A program made the position numbers and the translations under genes. Positions 41,658 through 48,625 of a stretch of DNA of 48,625 nt are shown in pieces. Location: positions 1 to 48,625 of the forward strand of contig JANYCN010000082.1 of NCBI GenBank assembly GCA_025360225.1, given 5' to 3'. The notes under the pieces were generated by a model. The model was not told the origin of the DNA and did no database searches. It was given only the letters and a program-made list of their open reading frames with translations. Numbering within the stretch: the first letter of the stretch is position 1; every line of letters starts with the position of its first letter. This stretch comes from Actinomycetes bacterium (GTDB taxonomy: Bacteria > Actinomycetota > Thermoleophilia > Gaiellales > F1-60-MAGs149).

Positions 41658-42539
41658 GTGGCTGCGATCGGTGTCGACCTTGGTGGTACGAAGATCCGCG
41701 CTGGACGTGTCGCGACCGATGGGGCGATCACGGGCGAGCTCGAGGTCGCCACAGACGACAGCTCCCCCGACGCGATCCTCGACCAGATCGTCGCGCTCGT
41801 CCGCGCGCTCTCTGCAGGCGAGCCGATCCCTGTCGGCGTCGGCCTCCCGGGCACCGTCGACCAGCGGAGCGACACGCTCGTACAGGCCGCGAACCTGCCG
41901 CTGTGGAACGTTCCCGTCCGCGCACGGCTCGCCGCAGCGCTTGGCGTGCCCGTGTCGATCGACAACGACGCGAACTGCGCCGCCCTGGGAGAGCACCGGT
42001 TCGGTGCCGCGCGCGGCACCGCCTACTCTGTCATGTTGACCCTCGGCACGGGCGTTGGCGGCGGCGTCGTCGTCGACGGCGCGCTCTATCGTGGTGCGCG
42101 CGGAACGGGCGCGGAGCTCGGGCACACCGTCGTCGCGTTGAACGGTCGTCCGTGCCAGGGGTCATGCCGTGGCCGGGGGCACCTGGAGGCGTACTGCTCG
42201 GGCACAGCGCTCACCCTCGCGGCCAGCGCGCACGGGCTTGGTGATGCACACGCGGTGGTGGCGCTCGCAGCGGAAGGCAACGTGGTCGCGCTGCGCCTGC
42301 TCGCAGACGTGGCAGACGCGCTCGGTGCGGGGCTCGTGACGTTCGCGAACGCGTTCAACCCGGAGATCTTCGTCATCGGCGGGGGGCTCGGTGAGGCGGC
42401 AAGCAGCTTCCTCCTCGACGCCGTGACCGTCATCCTCCGCGCGGAGTCGCTTGCTCCGAACGGCGACGTGCCGGTCGTCGCAGCGCGACTCGGGAACGAC
42501 GCCGGGATGGTCGGCGCGGCCGCGCTCGTCCTGCCGTGA
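41658..42539 (+). CDS. ROK-family sugar kinase (glucokinase-like)
   Basis: A 293-residue protein. The phosphate-1 motif GVDLGGTKIRAG is at 5-16, IDNDANCAALGEHRFGAARG near 103 contains the catalytic aspartate, GTGVGGGVVVDGALYRGARGTGAELGH follows, and the ROK zinc motif GRPCQGSCRGRGHLEAYCSG is near 163. Most likely an ATP-glucokinase; no helix-turn-helix domain is present, so it is not a repressor. First gene of a coupled run with rsmI (GTGA overlap). It is divergent from the LCP-like gene, with 40 bases between the starts. Confidence 0.9.
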   Translation: MAAIGVDLGGTKIRAGRVATDGAITGELEVATDDSSPDAILDQIVALVRALSAGEPIPVGVGLPGTVDQRSDTLVQAANLPLWNVPVRARLAAALGVPVSIDNDANCAALGEHRFGAARGTAYSVMLTLGTGVGGGVVVDGALYRGARGTGAELGHTVVALNGRPCQGSCRGRGHLEAYCSGTALTLAASAHGLGDAHAVVALAAEGNVVALRLLADVADALGAGLVTFANAFNPEIFVIGGGLGEAASSFLLDAVTVILRAESLAPNGDVPVVAARLGNDAGMVGAAALVLP

Positions 42540-43357
42540 CCGGCATCCTGCGGGTCTGCGGTACGCCGATCGGGAACCTCGCCGACACGACGCCGCGCGT
42601 GCTTGACGCGCTACGCGCGGCATCCGTCGTGGCGTGCGAGGACTCCCGACGCACGGGAACGCTGCTTGCGGCGAACGCGATCAGCGTGCCGATGGTTCGC
42701 GTCGACGAGCACCGTGAGGCCGCGGAGGTGCCACGTCTCGTTGCCCGACTCGTCGCCGGCGAGAGCGTCGCGCTCGTCTCCGACGCCGGCATGCCCGGGG
42801 TTTCCGACCCCGGCCGGCGCCTCGTCCGCGCGGCGCTCGCCGCTGGCGTGCCGGTCGAGGTGCTGCCAGGTGCGTCTGCCGTCACCACCGCGCTTGTCGC
42901 CTCGGGGCTGGTCGCTGATCGTTTCGCGTTCGTCGGGTTCCTGCCACGCACCGTCGGTGGTCTCGAGGCGGTCCTCGCAGAGGTCGACGCCTGGGCGATG
43001 CCGGTCGTGGCGTTCGAGGCGCCCGGTAGGCTGCCCCGCACGCTCGCCGCGATCGCCACCCGCGATCCCGACCGCTCGCTCGCGGTCTGCCGCGAGCTGA
43101 CGAAGCTGCACGAGGAGATCACGCGCGGCCCGGCGCGTGATGTGGCGGAACGCTACCGCGACCAGCCTCGCGGCGAGGTGACGCTCGTCCTCGCTCCCGT
43201 CAGCAACACGCGCGAGGCGCCGGCCGACGAAGACCTCGACAAGACGCTCGCGGCGCTCGCCGCCGCGGTCGGTGCGCGGGAGGCCTCGGCGATCGTCGCG
43301 CGGCTGACGGGGCTGCCGCGACGCGACCTCTACGCCCGCATCACCGCCACGCGGTAG
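42536..43357 (+). CDS. rsmI: 16S rRNA (cytidine-1402-2'-O)-methyltransferase
   Basis: A 273-residue SAM-dependent tetrapyrrole-methylase-fold protein acting on 16S rRNA C1402. ILRVCGTPIGNLADTTPRVLDALRAASVVACEDSRRTGTLL is diagnostic at the N-terminus; ALVSDAGMPGVSDPGRRLVRAA and VLPGASAVTTALVASGL form the cofactor site; RSLAVCRELTKLHEE is conserved near 180. The GTG start overlaps the ROK stop. rsmI beside metG, tatD and rsmA is a well-known actinobacterial order. Confidence 0.95.
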   Translation: MTGILRVCGTPIGNLADTTPRVLDALRAASVVACEDSRRTGTLLAANAISVPMVRVDEHREAAEVPRLVARLVAGESVALVSDAGMPGVSDPGRRLVRAALAAGVPVEVLPGASAVTTALVASGLVADRFAFVGFLPRTVGGLEAVLAEVDAWAMPVVAFEAPGRLPRTLAAIATRDPDRSLAVCRELTKLHEEITRGPARDVAERYRDQPRGEVTLVLAPVSNTREAPADEDLDKTLAALAAAVGAREASAIVARLTGLPRRDLYARITATR

Positions 43358-43366
43358 CGTGCGGCT
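43355..43366 (+). promoter_or_regulatory. Leaderless-type -10 element before metG
   Basis: TAGCGT (43355-43360, overlapping the rsmI stop), 6-base spacer GCGGCT, GTG at 43367. Confidence 0.6.
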
Positions 43367-44887
43367 GTGCAGCGCTACTACCTCACGACACCGATCTACT
43401 ACGTCAACGCGAACCCGCACCTCGGACACGCGTACACGACGATCGCCGCCGACGTCGCCGCGCGCCACATGCGCCAGCGCGGCGCCGACGTGTTCTTCCT
43501 CACCGGCACGGACGAGCACGGCTCCAAGGTCGCCCGCGCGGCGGAACGCGAGGGCGTCGAACCACAGGCGTTCGTCGACCGTGTGTCGAGCGTCTTCCGG
43601 CAGTTGGCGCACGACGTCAACGCCACGAACGACTTCTTCATCCGTACGTCTGACGCCGAGCACGAGGCGTTCGTCCAGCGTTTCGTCGAACGGATGAAGG
43701 ACGCTGGCGACATCTACGAGTCGACGTACGCCGGGCTCTACTGCACGGGCTGCGAGGCGTTCTACACCGACGCGGACCTCGTTGACGGGCGCTGTCCACA
43801 GCACGGCACGGTGCCGGAGCACCTCGAGGAACGAAACTGGTTCTTCCGCCTCTCCGCGTACGCCGACCGGCTGCTCGCACGCTACGAGGCGGCACCGGAG
43901 TTCGTCCTTCCACGGGTGCGCGCCAACGAGGCGCGTGCCTTCATCGAGGGCGGGCTCGAGGACATCTCTCTCTCGCGCGCGTCGATCGAGTGGGGCGTCC
44001 CGGTGCCCTGGGACAGCGGCCAGACGATCTACGTCTGGATCGACGCCCTGATCAACTACGCATCGGCGTTGACGTACGCGCGGCCTGGCGACGATCTGAC
44101 GGCGCGGTACTGGCCGCCTCGCTGGCAGATGCTCGGCAAGGACATCCTCAAGTTCCACGCGGTGATCTGGCCGGCGATGCTGATGAGCGCCGGTCTTGCG
44201 CTCCCCGACCAGCTCCTGATCCATGGCTATCTCACGGTGCGCGACGCGAAGATGTCGAAGTCGGTCGGCAACGTCCTCGACCCGTTCCTCGTGATCGACC
44301 GATACGGCCTCGACGCGCTGCGGTACTACCTCCTGCGTGACGTGCGTTTCGGCGGCGACGGTGACGTGTCGTACGAGCGGGTGCATGCTCGCTACAACCA
44401 GGAGCTCGCGAACGACCTCGGGAACCTCGTGTCTCGCACGGTCGCGATGATCGGCCGCTACCGTGAAGGCGTCGTGCCGGGTGGGACGACCGACTCGACG
44501 GTCGCGGCGGCGATCATCTCAGCTGCCGAGCAGTTCGCCGCCCGGGTCGACCGCCTGGAGCTGACGGACGCAATCGACGCTGCTTGGCAGGTCGTCCGAG
44601 ATCTGAACCGGTTCGTCGAGGACCGTGCGCCGTGGACGCTCGCGAAGGAGACGACCCGCGCCGTCGAGCTCGACAACGTGCTGTACACGCTCGCGGACGG
44701 CATCCGCGCCGTCGCGGTGATCCTCGCCAGCGCCATGCCCGACGCGTGTGCCCGGGTGCTCGCGACGCTCGGCGCGCCGCCTGGCGTCGCATGGAGCCAG
44801 GCGGCGCCCGGCCTCCTCGCCGCTCTCGCCGTGACACAGCCAGCCGGCCCGCTGTTTCCCCGCATCGACGACGCTCTCGGCGCGTGA
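43367..44887 (+). CDS. metG: Methionine-tRNA ligase
   Basis: Charges tRNA-Met. It has 506 residues. The HIGH-type motif HLGH (18-21) is in PHLGHAYTTIAADVAARH, TGTDEHG is near 44, and a zinc knuckle CTGCEAF with later CPQHG near 125-145 is present. WPAMLMSAGLALPDQLLIHGYLTVRDAKMSKSVGN contains the KMSKS loop. The anticodon-binding helices fill the C-terminal 150 residues. The optional C-terminal EMAPII-like tRNA-binding domain is absent, as in many Actinobacteria. The GTG start is 9 bases after rsmI, and the stop overlaps the tatD start. Confidence 0.97.
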   Translation: MQRYYLTTPIYYVNANPHLGHAYTTIAADVAARHMRQRGADVFFLTGTDEHGSKVARAAEREGVEPQAFVDRVSSVFRQLAHDVNATNDFFIRTSDAEHEAFVQRFVERMKDAGDIYESTYAGLYCTGCEAFYTDADLVDGRCPQHGTVPEHLEERNWFFRLSAYADRLLARYEAAPEFVLPRVRANEARAFIEGGLEDISLSRASIEWGVPVPWDSGQTIYVWIDALINYASALTYARPGDDLTARYWPPRWQMLGKDILKFHAVIWPAMLMSAGLALPDQLLIHGYLTVRDAKMSKSVGNVLDPFLVIDRYGLDALRYYLLRDVRFGGDGDVSYERVHARYNQELANDLGNLVSRTVAMIGRYREGVVPGGTTDSTVAAAIISAAEQFAARVDRLELTDAIDAAWQVVRDLNRFVEDRAPWTLAKETTRAVELDNVLYTLADGIRAVAVILASAMPDACARVLATLGAPPGVAWSQAAPGLLAALAVTQPAGPLFPRIDDALGA

Positions 44888-45633
44888 TCGACACCCACAC
44901 CCACGTGACCTCGTGCCGTGACGACTCGGCAGAGGTGCTCGCCCGCGCTCGCGCAGCCGGCGTCACCCGCGTGATCACGATCGGCTCATCACTCGCGGAG
45001 ATGCCGACCGCAGCGGCCCTCGCGCGCGACCACGCCGACGTTTTCACGACCGCGGGGATCCACCCACACGCCGCCGACACCTGGTCGCCCGCCACGGAGG
45101 CGGTCGTGCGTCACCACGCGACGCTGCCACGCTGCGTCGCGATCGGCGAGACAGGCCTTGACTGGTTTCGCATGCACGCGCCGCGCGAGGCCCAGGTCAG
45201 AGCGTTTCGAGGACAGCTCGAGCTTGCCCGCGACCTGTCGCTTCCCGCGGTGATCCACTGCCGCGACGCGGACGACGACTGCTTTGCGATCCTCCGCGAC
45301 GAGGCGCCGGCGACGGTCGTCCTGCACTGTTTCGCCGCGACGCGGCACCTTGACGAGGCGATCGAGCGCGGCTGGTACTGCTCGTTCGCGGGAAACCTTA
45401 CCTACCCGTCGGCAACCACCCTGCAGGACGCCGCCCGACGCGTTCCCGACCACCTCGTGCTGGCAGAGACGGACGCTCCGTACCTCGCGCCCGTCCCGCA
45501 CCGCGGTCGTCCGAACGAGCCCGCGTACGTGATGCACACCCTCCTCTACCTCGCCAGCCTGCGTGGATGCGACCCGAACGAGCTGGCGACGCAGATCGAT
45601 GAGAACGCCCGTGTCGCGTTCAACCTGAGATGA
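44884..45633 (+). CDS. tatD: TatD-family metal-dependent hydrolase
   Basis: A 249-residue TIM-barrel DNase/hydrolase. It has the opening metal pair IDTHTHV (2-8), TAGIHPHAAD (near 58), the bridging acidic ligand in AIGETGLDW (near 88), PAVIHCRDADDD (near 121), VLHCFA (near 145) and LAETDAPYLAP (near 195). All the usual ligands are present. The start is GTG 44884, overlapping the metG stop (GTGA); longer in-frame readings are in the metG shadow. The stop overlaps the rsmA start (ATGA). Confidence 0.93.
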   Translation: MIDTHTHVTSCRDDSAEVLARARAAGVTRVITIGSSLAEMPTAAALARDHADVFTTAGIHPHAADTWSPATEAVVRHHATLPRCVAIGETGLDWFRMHAPREAQVRAFRGQLELARDLSLPAVIHCRDADDDCFAILRDEAPATVVLHCFAATRHLDEAIERGWYCSFAGNLTYPSATTLQDAARRVPDHLVLAETDAPYLAPVPHRGRPNEPAYVMHTLLYLASLRGCDPNELATQIDENARVAFNLR

Positions 45634-46451
45634 GCGGCCAGATCACGATCGCACGGCTGCGTGAGCTCGGAATCACGCCCGACACGCGACTCGGCCAGCA
45701 CTTCCTCGTCGATGATAACCTCGTGCGTGCCGCGCTGCGGCTCGGCCAAGTGCACGGGACCGACGTGGTATTGGAGATCGGCCCTGGCCTCGGCGTTCTC
45801 ACGGCGGCGCTCGCCGACACCGCAGCGCACGTTCACGCCGTTGAGATCGACCGACGGCTCGAGCCGGCCCTCGCCGTCACCCTCGCCGGCCGCGCAAACG
45901 TCACGTTGACGTGGGGGGACGCGATGACGACCGACCTTGCCGCGCTCGTGCCGGCACCGACGGCGTTCGTCGCGAACCTGCCGTACAACGTTGCGACGCC
46001 GCTCATCGCCGAGTCGCTTGGGTCGCTTCCCAGCGTGCAGCGCTGGTGCGTGATGGTGCAGCGCGAGGCGGCCGACCGCCTGTTCGCATCGCCCGGGACT
46101 GCTGCCTATGGCGCGGTCACGGTGTTGCTCGCGCTCGCCTGTGACCGCACGGGGTCGCACCGTGTCTCCCGTGCCGTTTTCGCGCCGCCACCGAACGTCG
46201 ACTCGACGTTGATCGCGTTCCGCCGCGCCGAGCGCTTTGCAGCGGTCGTCGACCGTTGGACCGACCTGTCGCGGCTCGTGCACGGTGGCTTCGCACACCG
46301 GCGAAAAACGCTCGCAAACGCGCTCGCCCTGAGCGGCGTCGCGGAACGGGCTGACGCCGAACGCGCCCTCCTGTCGCTCGGCGTCGACCCACGCGTCCGC
46401 GCAGAAGCGCTCCCACCGGAGCGGTGGGTCGAATTGCTCGCGCTCCTGTAA
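45630..46451 (+). CDS. rsmA: 16S rRNA (adenine-1518/1519-N6)-dimethyltransferase
   Basis: Dimethylates two adjacent adenines in helix 45 of 16S rRNA; loss gives kasugamycin resistance. It has 273 residues. RLGQHFLVDDNLVRAAL and VVLEIGPGLGVLTAALADTA form the SAM site (22-70), and VANLPYNVATPLI near 112 is the NLPY catalytic motif. FAPPPNVDSTLIAFRR and VHGGFAHRRKTLANAL are conserved C-terminal segments. Last gene of the rok-rsmI-metG-tatD-rsmA run. Its stop codon TAA is inside the stem of the terminator hairpin that follows. Confidence 0.96.
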   Translation: MSGQITIARLRELGITPDTRLGQHFLVDDNLVRAALRLGQVHGTDVVLEIGPGLGVLTAALADTAAHVHAVEIDRRLEPALAVTLAGRANVTLTWGDAMTTDLAALVPAPTAFVANLPYNVATPLIAESLGSLPSVQRWCVMVQREAADRLFASPGTAAYGAVTVLLALACDRTGSHRVSRAVFAPPPNVDSTLIAFRRAERFAAVVDRWTDLSRLVHGGFAHRRKTLANALALSGVAERADAERALLSLGVDPRVRAEALPPERWVELLALL

Positions 46452-46492
46452 GGAAGGGCGTCGAACAGGGCGCCCGGTCCTTACAGGAGCGC
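46440..46492 (+). terminator. Long hairpin over the rsmA stop codon
   Basis: Perfect 15-bp arms 46440-46454 (GCGCTCCTGTAAGGA) and 46478-46492 with a 23-base loop that itself can pair (GGGCG with CGCCC). The TAA stop lies in the left arm, so the coding end and terminator overlap. No T tract. Confidence 0.8.
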
Positions 46493-46662
46493 GAGAGACG
46501 TCAACGACGCCGACGTAACCTCCCCCCACCGCCGACCCGTGCCACCACCAACCGCGCCAACGAACCGCACACGCGCTCGCTATACGACGGACGATCGAGC
46601 TGACCCATCGGGCGAGGCAGAACGGCCTTCAGGCGGCCGCTTGAAGTGCCGATACGCGCACC

Positions 46663-47658
46663 ATGGAACCTCGAGGCGCGGGAACTACCATGGTCGGCGG
46701 CGTGATCGCGCTCGCAGTGCTCTTCGTGATGAACCTCGTCGCAGCGCTTCGCCACGCGCCGACGAGCATCGCCATCGCCATCGCCATCGCTGGCATTCTC
46801 AGTGCAACGTATGTCATGTACGTCACCGTGCGGCGCGTCGTCGCGCCGCTCCGAGCGGCGTCGACCGCCGTTCGCGAGACCGCCGCTGGCCTCGCCAGCG
46901 CGTCAGCGGACCTTTCGACGAGCGCGGGACAGACGGAGCGAATCGTGTCGGAGATCGCAGACGCGATCAACGAGGTCGCGCGCGCGACGGAACGCCAGAC
47001 CGCCGCAGCGGAGTCCGCCCTTTCGACTGCGGAGAGCGCGCGCGTCAACGCGAACACCGGACTTGAGACAGCACGCGAGGTTTCGACGGTGATGTCCGCC
47101 GCGCGCCTCGCGTCCGACTCGGTCGTCGCCGCAATGGCCAGCCTCCGAGACCGCTCACACGAGATCACCGGGATCGTCCAGACGATCGGCCAGATCGCCG
47201 AACAGACGAACCTCCTCGCCCTGAACGCCGCCATCGAAGCGGCCCGCGCCGGCGAACAAGGCCGGGGCTTCGCGGTCGTCGCCGACGAGGTACGCAAGCT
47301 CGCCGAAGAGTCCCACCGCGCCGCGGGATCCATCTCCGCCCTGATCCGGGAGATCCAGGCCGACACCCTCTCAACCGCCGACATCGTCGAAGCATCCGGC
47401 CACGGCGTCGAGCAGGGCGCCGAGATCGCCAGCGCCGCACGAGAGGCCTTCGAACGCATCGCCGATGACGCCAGCGTCGTCTCCAAAGCCCTTGAAGGCG
47501 TCGTCAACGACGCCGCCCAAACGTCCGCCGCTGCCGAGCAGGTCACCGCCGCCACCGACGAGAGCCGCGCCGCCGCCGACCAGGTCGCCAACGCCTCCCG
47601 GCTGATCGCCGACCGCGCCACCGAACTGCACACGCTCGTTGGACGGCTGACGATCTAG
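46663..47658 (+). CDS. Methyl-accepting chemotaxis-like protein without sensor domain
   Basis: A 331-residue protein. Two membrane helices (about 10-29 and 36-55) are separated by only a few residues, so there is no periplasmic sensor. A HAMP-like turn ([22 protein letters not shown]) and a long coiled-coil signalling domain follow, with the hairpin tip [40 protein letters not shown] near 183-222, which is typical of chemoreceptors. The second helix is encoded by four tandem ATCGCC-type hexamers (46768-46791, IAIAIAIA). ATG 46690 is an alternative start. No che genes are in the window. The 3' half of the gene has more C-ending codons than its neighbours. Confidence 0.88.
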   Translation: MEPRGAGTTMVGGVIALAVLFVMNLVAALRHAPTSIAIAIAIAGILSATYVMYVTVRRVVAPLRAASTAVRETAAGLASASADLSTSAGQTERIVSEIADAINEVARATERQTAAAESALSTAESARVNANTGLETAREVSTVMSAARLASDSVVAAMASLRDRSHEITGIVQTIGQIAEQTNLLALNAAIEAARAGEQGRGFAVVADEVRKLAEESHRAAGSISALIREIQADTLSTADIVEASGHGVEQGAEIASAAREAFERIADDASVVSKALEGVVNDAAQTSAAAEQVTAATDESRAAADQVANASRLIADRATELHTLVGRLTI

Positions 47659-47660
47659 CC

Positions 47661-47688
47661 CGCCCCCGCCTTGGGCTTTGGGGGGGCG
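47661..47688 (+). terminator. Probable terminator after chemoreceptor-like gene
   Basis: CGCCCCC (47661-47667) faces GGGGGCG (47682-47688) around a 14-base loop, directly after the stop TAG at 47656-47658. Confidence 0.6.
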
Positions 47689-47980
47689 CCCAAGTGCACG
47701 GAGTGGGCCGAGCGAATGCGCTCTGCCGCGCCGGACCCGGCGATCGGCGAAACGAGACGGTGAGGGAGCTCGTCCTCCGTCCCGGAGCGCCGGACGACTG
47801 GCGGGCCGACCCGGCCACGAGAACACCTTGCGTTTCGTGCCGACGCTCGAGAACCGACGCCCGATACGCGTGAACCGTCCCTGACCGGGTAGCAGCATCC
47901 AGCAAAACAGACACAGCTCGCGCGCCGCGCGCGCGTTTCCCCGCGATACCCGACGCACCCGCCACGGCATAGTGGTATCG
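47689..47980. other. Intergenic stretch without recognised gene
   Basis: It holds one CAAGTGCAC half-site (47691-47700) and an alternating CG-rich palindrome (CGCGCGCCGCGCGCGCG, about 47919-47935). No coding frame has a credible start and sequence. TAGTGG at 47970-47975 may be a weak -10 element for the following gene. Confidence 0.5.
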
Positions 47981-48625
47981 ATGACAAGCGCCGCAACGCC
48001 AACGGAAATCGATGACGAACGCGACCCGAACCGGGAACTCGCCGTCGCGGTCTGGGCGAAGCACCGACGCGGCCCAGTACGCCGCTACAAGGGAGCAGGA
48101 CGCGGCCCCGCAAAGGCAAAGCGCTGCGTTGCCTGCTTTCCATCCTCCGTCGCCGGCGAAACCGTACCGCTCAGCTACGGCGTGACGATCGTGCTCTGCG
48201 CCGACCATCGAGACGTCCGGTTCATCCAGAGCCGCGGCGGTCGCGACTTCCTCGCTTCGATCGGCACCATCTTCGAAAGCATCGGCCTGACCGGCGCTCG
48301 ATACCACCGCGCCGCAACGAAATTCGTCGACCAGATCCGATACCGCGACACACCGACACCCCGCCGCCGCCCCGGGTCCTACACCTGGCCAAGGCTGCGC
48401 GACGCAGCAGAGCGAGTCTGGCAAGACGGCGGCGCATACCACGACGGAGAGATGGTGATCCTCCGCGGGTTCCTCGACCAACCACCAGGCCTCACCAACC
48501 CACCAAGCCCGCACACCATCCGACGCTGGTGGCGCGAACGCCGCTGGATCTCCCGCCGCCCAGGCGAAGAACCCAACGCGACCCCTCGGACAAGCGTCGC
48601 CCTCCGCGACGGCCGCGTCACGCGG
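47981..48625 (+). CDS. Unknown protein with zinc-finger-like motif (runs off window end)
   Basis: An open frame of 215 codons from ATG 47981 to the last base with no stop, so the C-terminus is missing. Not recognised. It has an N-terminal acidic-then-basic segment; C49-x2-C52 and C73-x2-H76 form a zinc-ribbon-like set (KRCVACF and VLCADHR). A middle helical part (SRGGRDFLASIGTIFESIGLTG) follows, and near the end HTIRRWWRERRWISRRPGEE could be a DNA-contacting basic helix. Codon use differs from the rest of the window (frequent CCA, GGA, GTA, GCA). No Shine-Dalgarno. Possibly an acquired or phage-like gene. Confidence 0.65.
   Translation, partial: MTSAATPTEIDDERDPNRELAVAVWAKHRRGPVRRYKGAGRGPAKAKRCVACFPSSVAGETVPLSYGVTIVLCADHRDVRFIQSRGGRDFLASIGTIFESIGLTGARYHRAATKFVDQIRYRDTPTPRRRPGSYTWPRLRDAAERVWQDGGAYHDGEMVILRGFLDQPPGLTNPPSPHTIRRWWRERRWISRRPGEEPNATPRTSVALRDGRVTR

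Noticed and set aside
42611-44386. Minus-strand frame of 591 codons opposite rsmI and metG
   Set aside because: Antisense to two clear housekeeping genes; no motif.
46493-46662. Possible c-di-GMP riboswitch before the chemoreceptor-like gene
   Set aside because: The conserved GEMM core bases are not seen; only a small CGGCC/GGCCG hairpin near 46612-46630.

Overview
The window is GC-rich throughout, with dense overlapping genes and many GTG starts. It looks like an actinobacterial chromosome: ftsH-folP-folB-folK sits beside a DUF2469 gene and coaX, tilS-hpt follows, and there are an RskA-type anti-sigma factor, a group II truncated hemoglobin domain and many leaderless-type promoters. I would guess the class Thermoleophilia or a relative, but the sequence alone does not prove the class. 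No tRNA, rRNA or CRISPR array was seen.

Layout. Bases 1-5657 are a minus-strand housekeeping block (ftsH, folP, folB, folK, DUF2469, coaX) interrupted by CTAG-flanked miniature elements. Bases 5840-7722 hold an ECF sigma factor, its membrane anti-sigma factor and a Tat-type ferritin-like protein, closed by a strong hairpin terminator. Bases 7793-11767 (minus) are a molybdopterin oxidoreductase, hpt, tilS and an unknown gene. Bases 11813-14433 are a BtpA-family gene overlapping an acyl-CoA synthetase gene. Bases 14459-17702 (minus) encode exported proteins: an FnIII-like membrane protein, a beta-helix protein and a small coiled-coil protein. Bases 17748-28773 (plus) run through PNP, a diacylglycerol-kinase-like protein, a polyprenyl-phosphate glycosyltransferase, a GT-C-like membrane protein, a SF2 helicase, a MoxR/VWA/XdhC set resembling CO-dehydrogenase maturation genes, a GST, a thioesterase and guaB.

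Bases 28727-30688 (minus) carry a MOSC protein, a metallophosphoesterase fused to a truncated hemoglobin, and a small unknown protein. Bases 30709-34429 carry an amidase, an SCP2 protein (minus), a glutaryl-CoA-dehydrogenase-like enzyme with a GntR regulator, and a ferredoxin. Bases 34436-37458 (minus) carry a GT4 glycosyltransferase overlapping a polysaccharide deacetylase-flippase fusion. A CIRCE-like operator and an FmdB gene follow, then 826 bases of repeats, a GGDEF/HD-GYP protein and an LCP-like protein (both minus). Bases 41658-46451 are a tight operon-like run (ROK kinase, rsmI, metG, tatD, rsmA). The window ends with a sensorless chemoreceptor-like protein and an open, unrecognised zinc-finger-like gene with different codon use.

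The most notable observations are: a family of CTAG-flanked miniature elements that sit on TAG stop codons of minus-strand genes, with a reconstructable insertion between folB and folK; modular hairpin arrays shared between two elements; the phosphoesterase-globin fusion; the deacetylase-flippase fusion; and the CIRCE-like site before an FmdB gene. All were read by eye. No database search or folding calculation was run.
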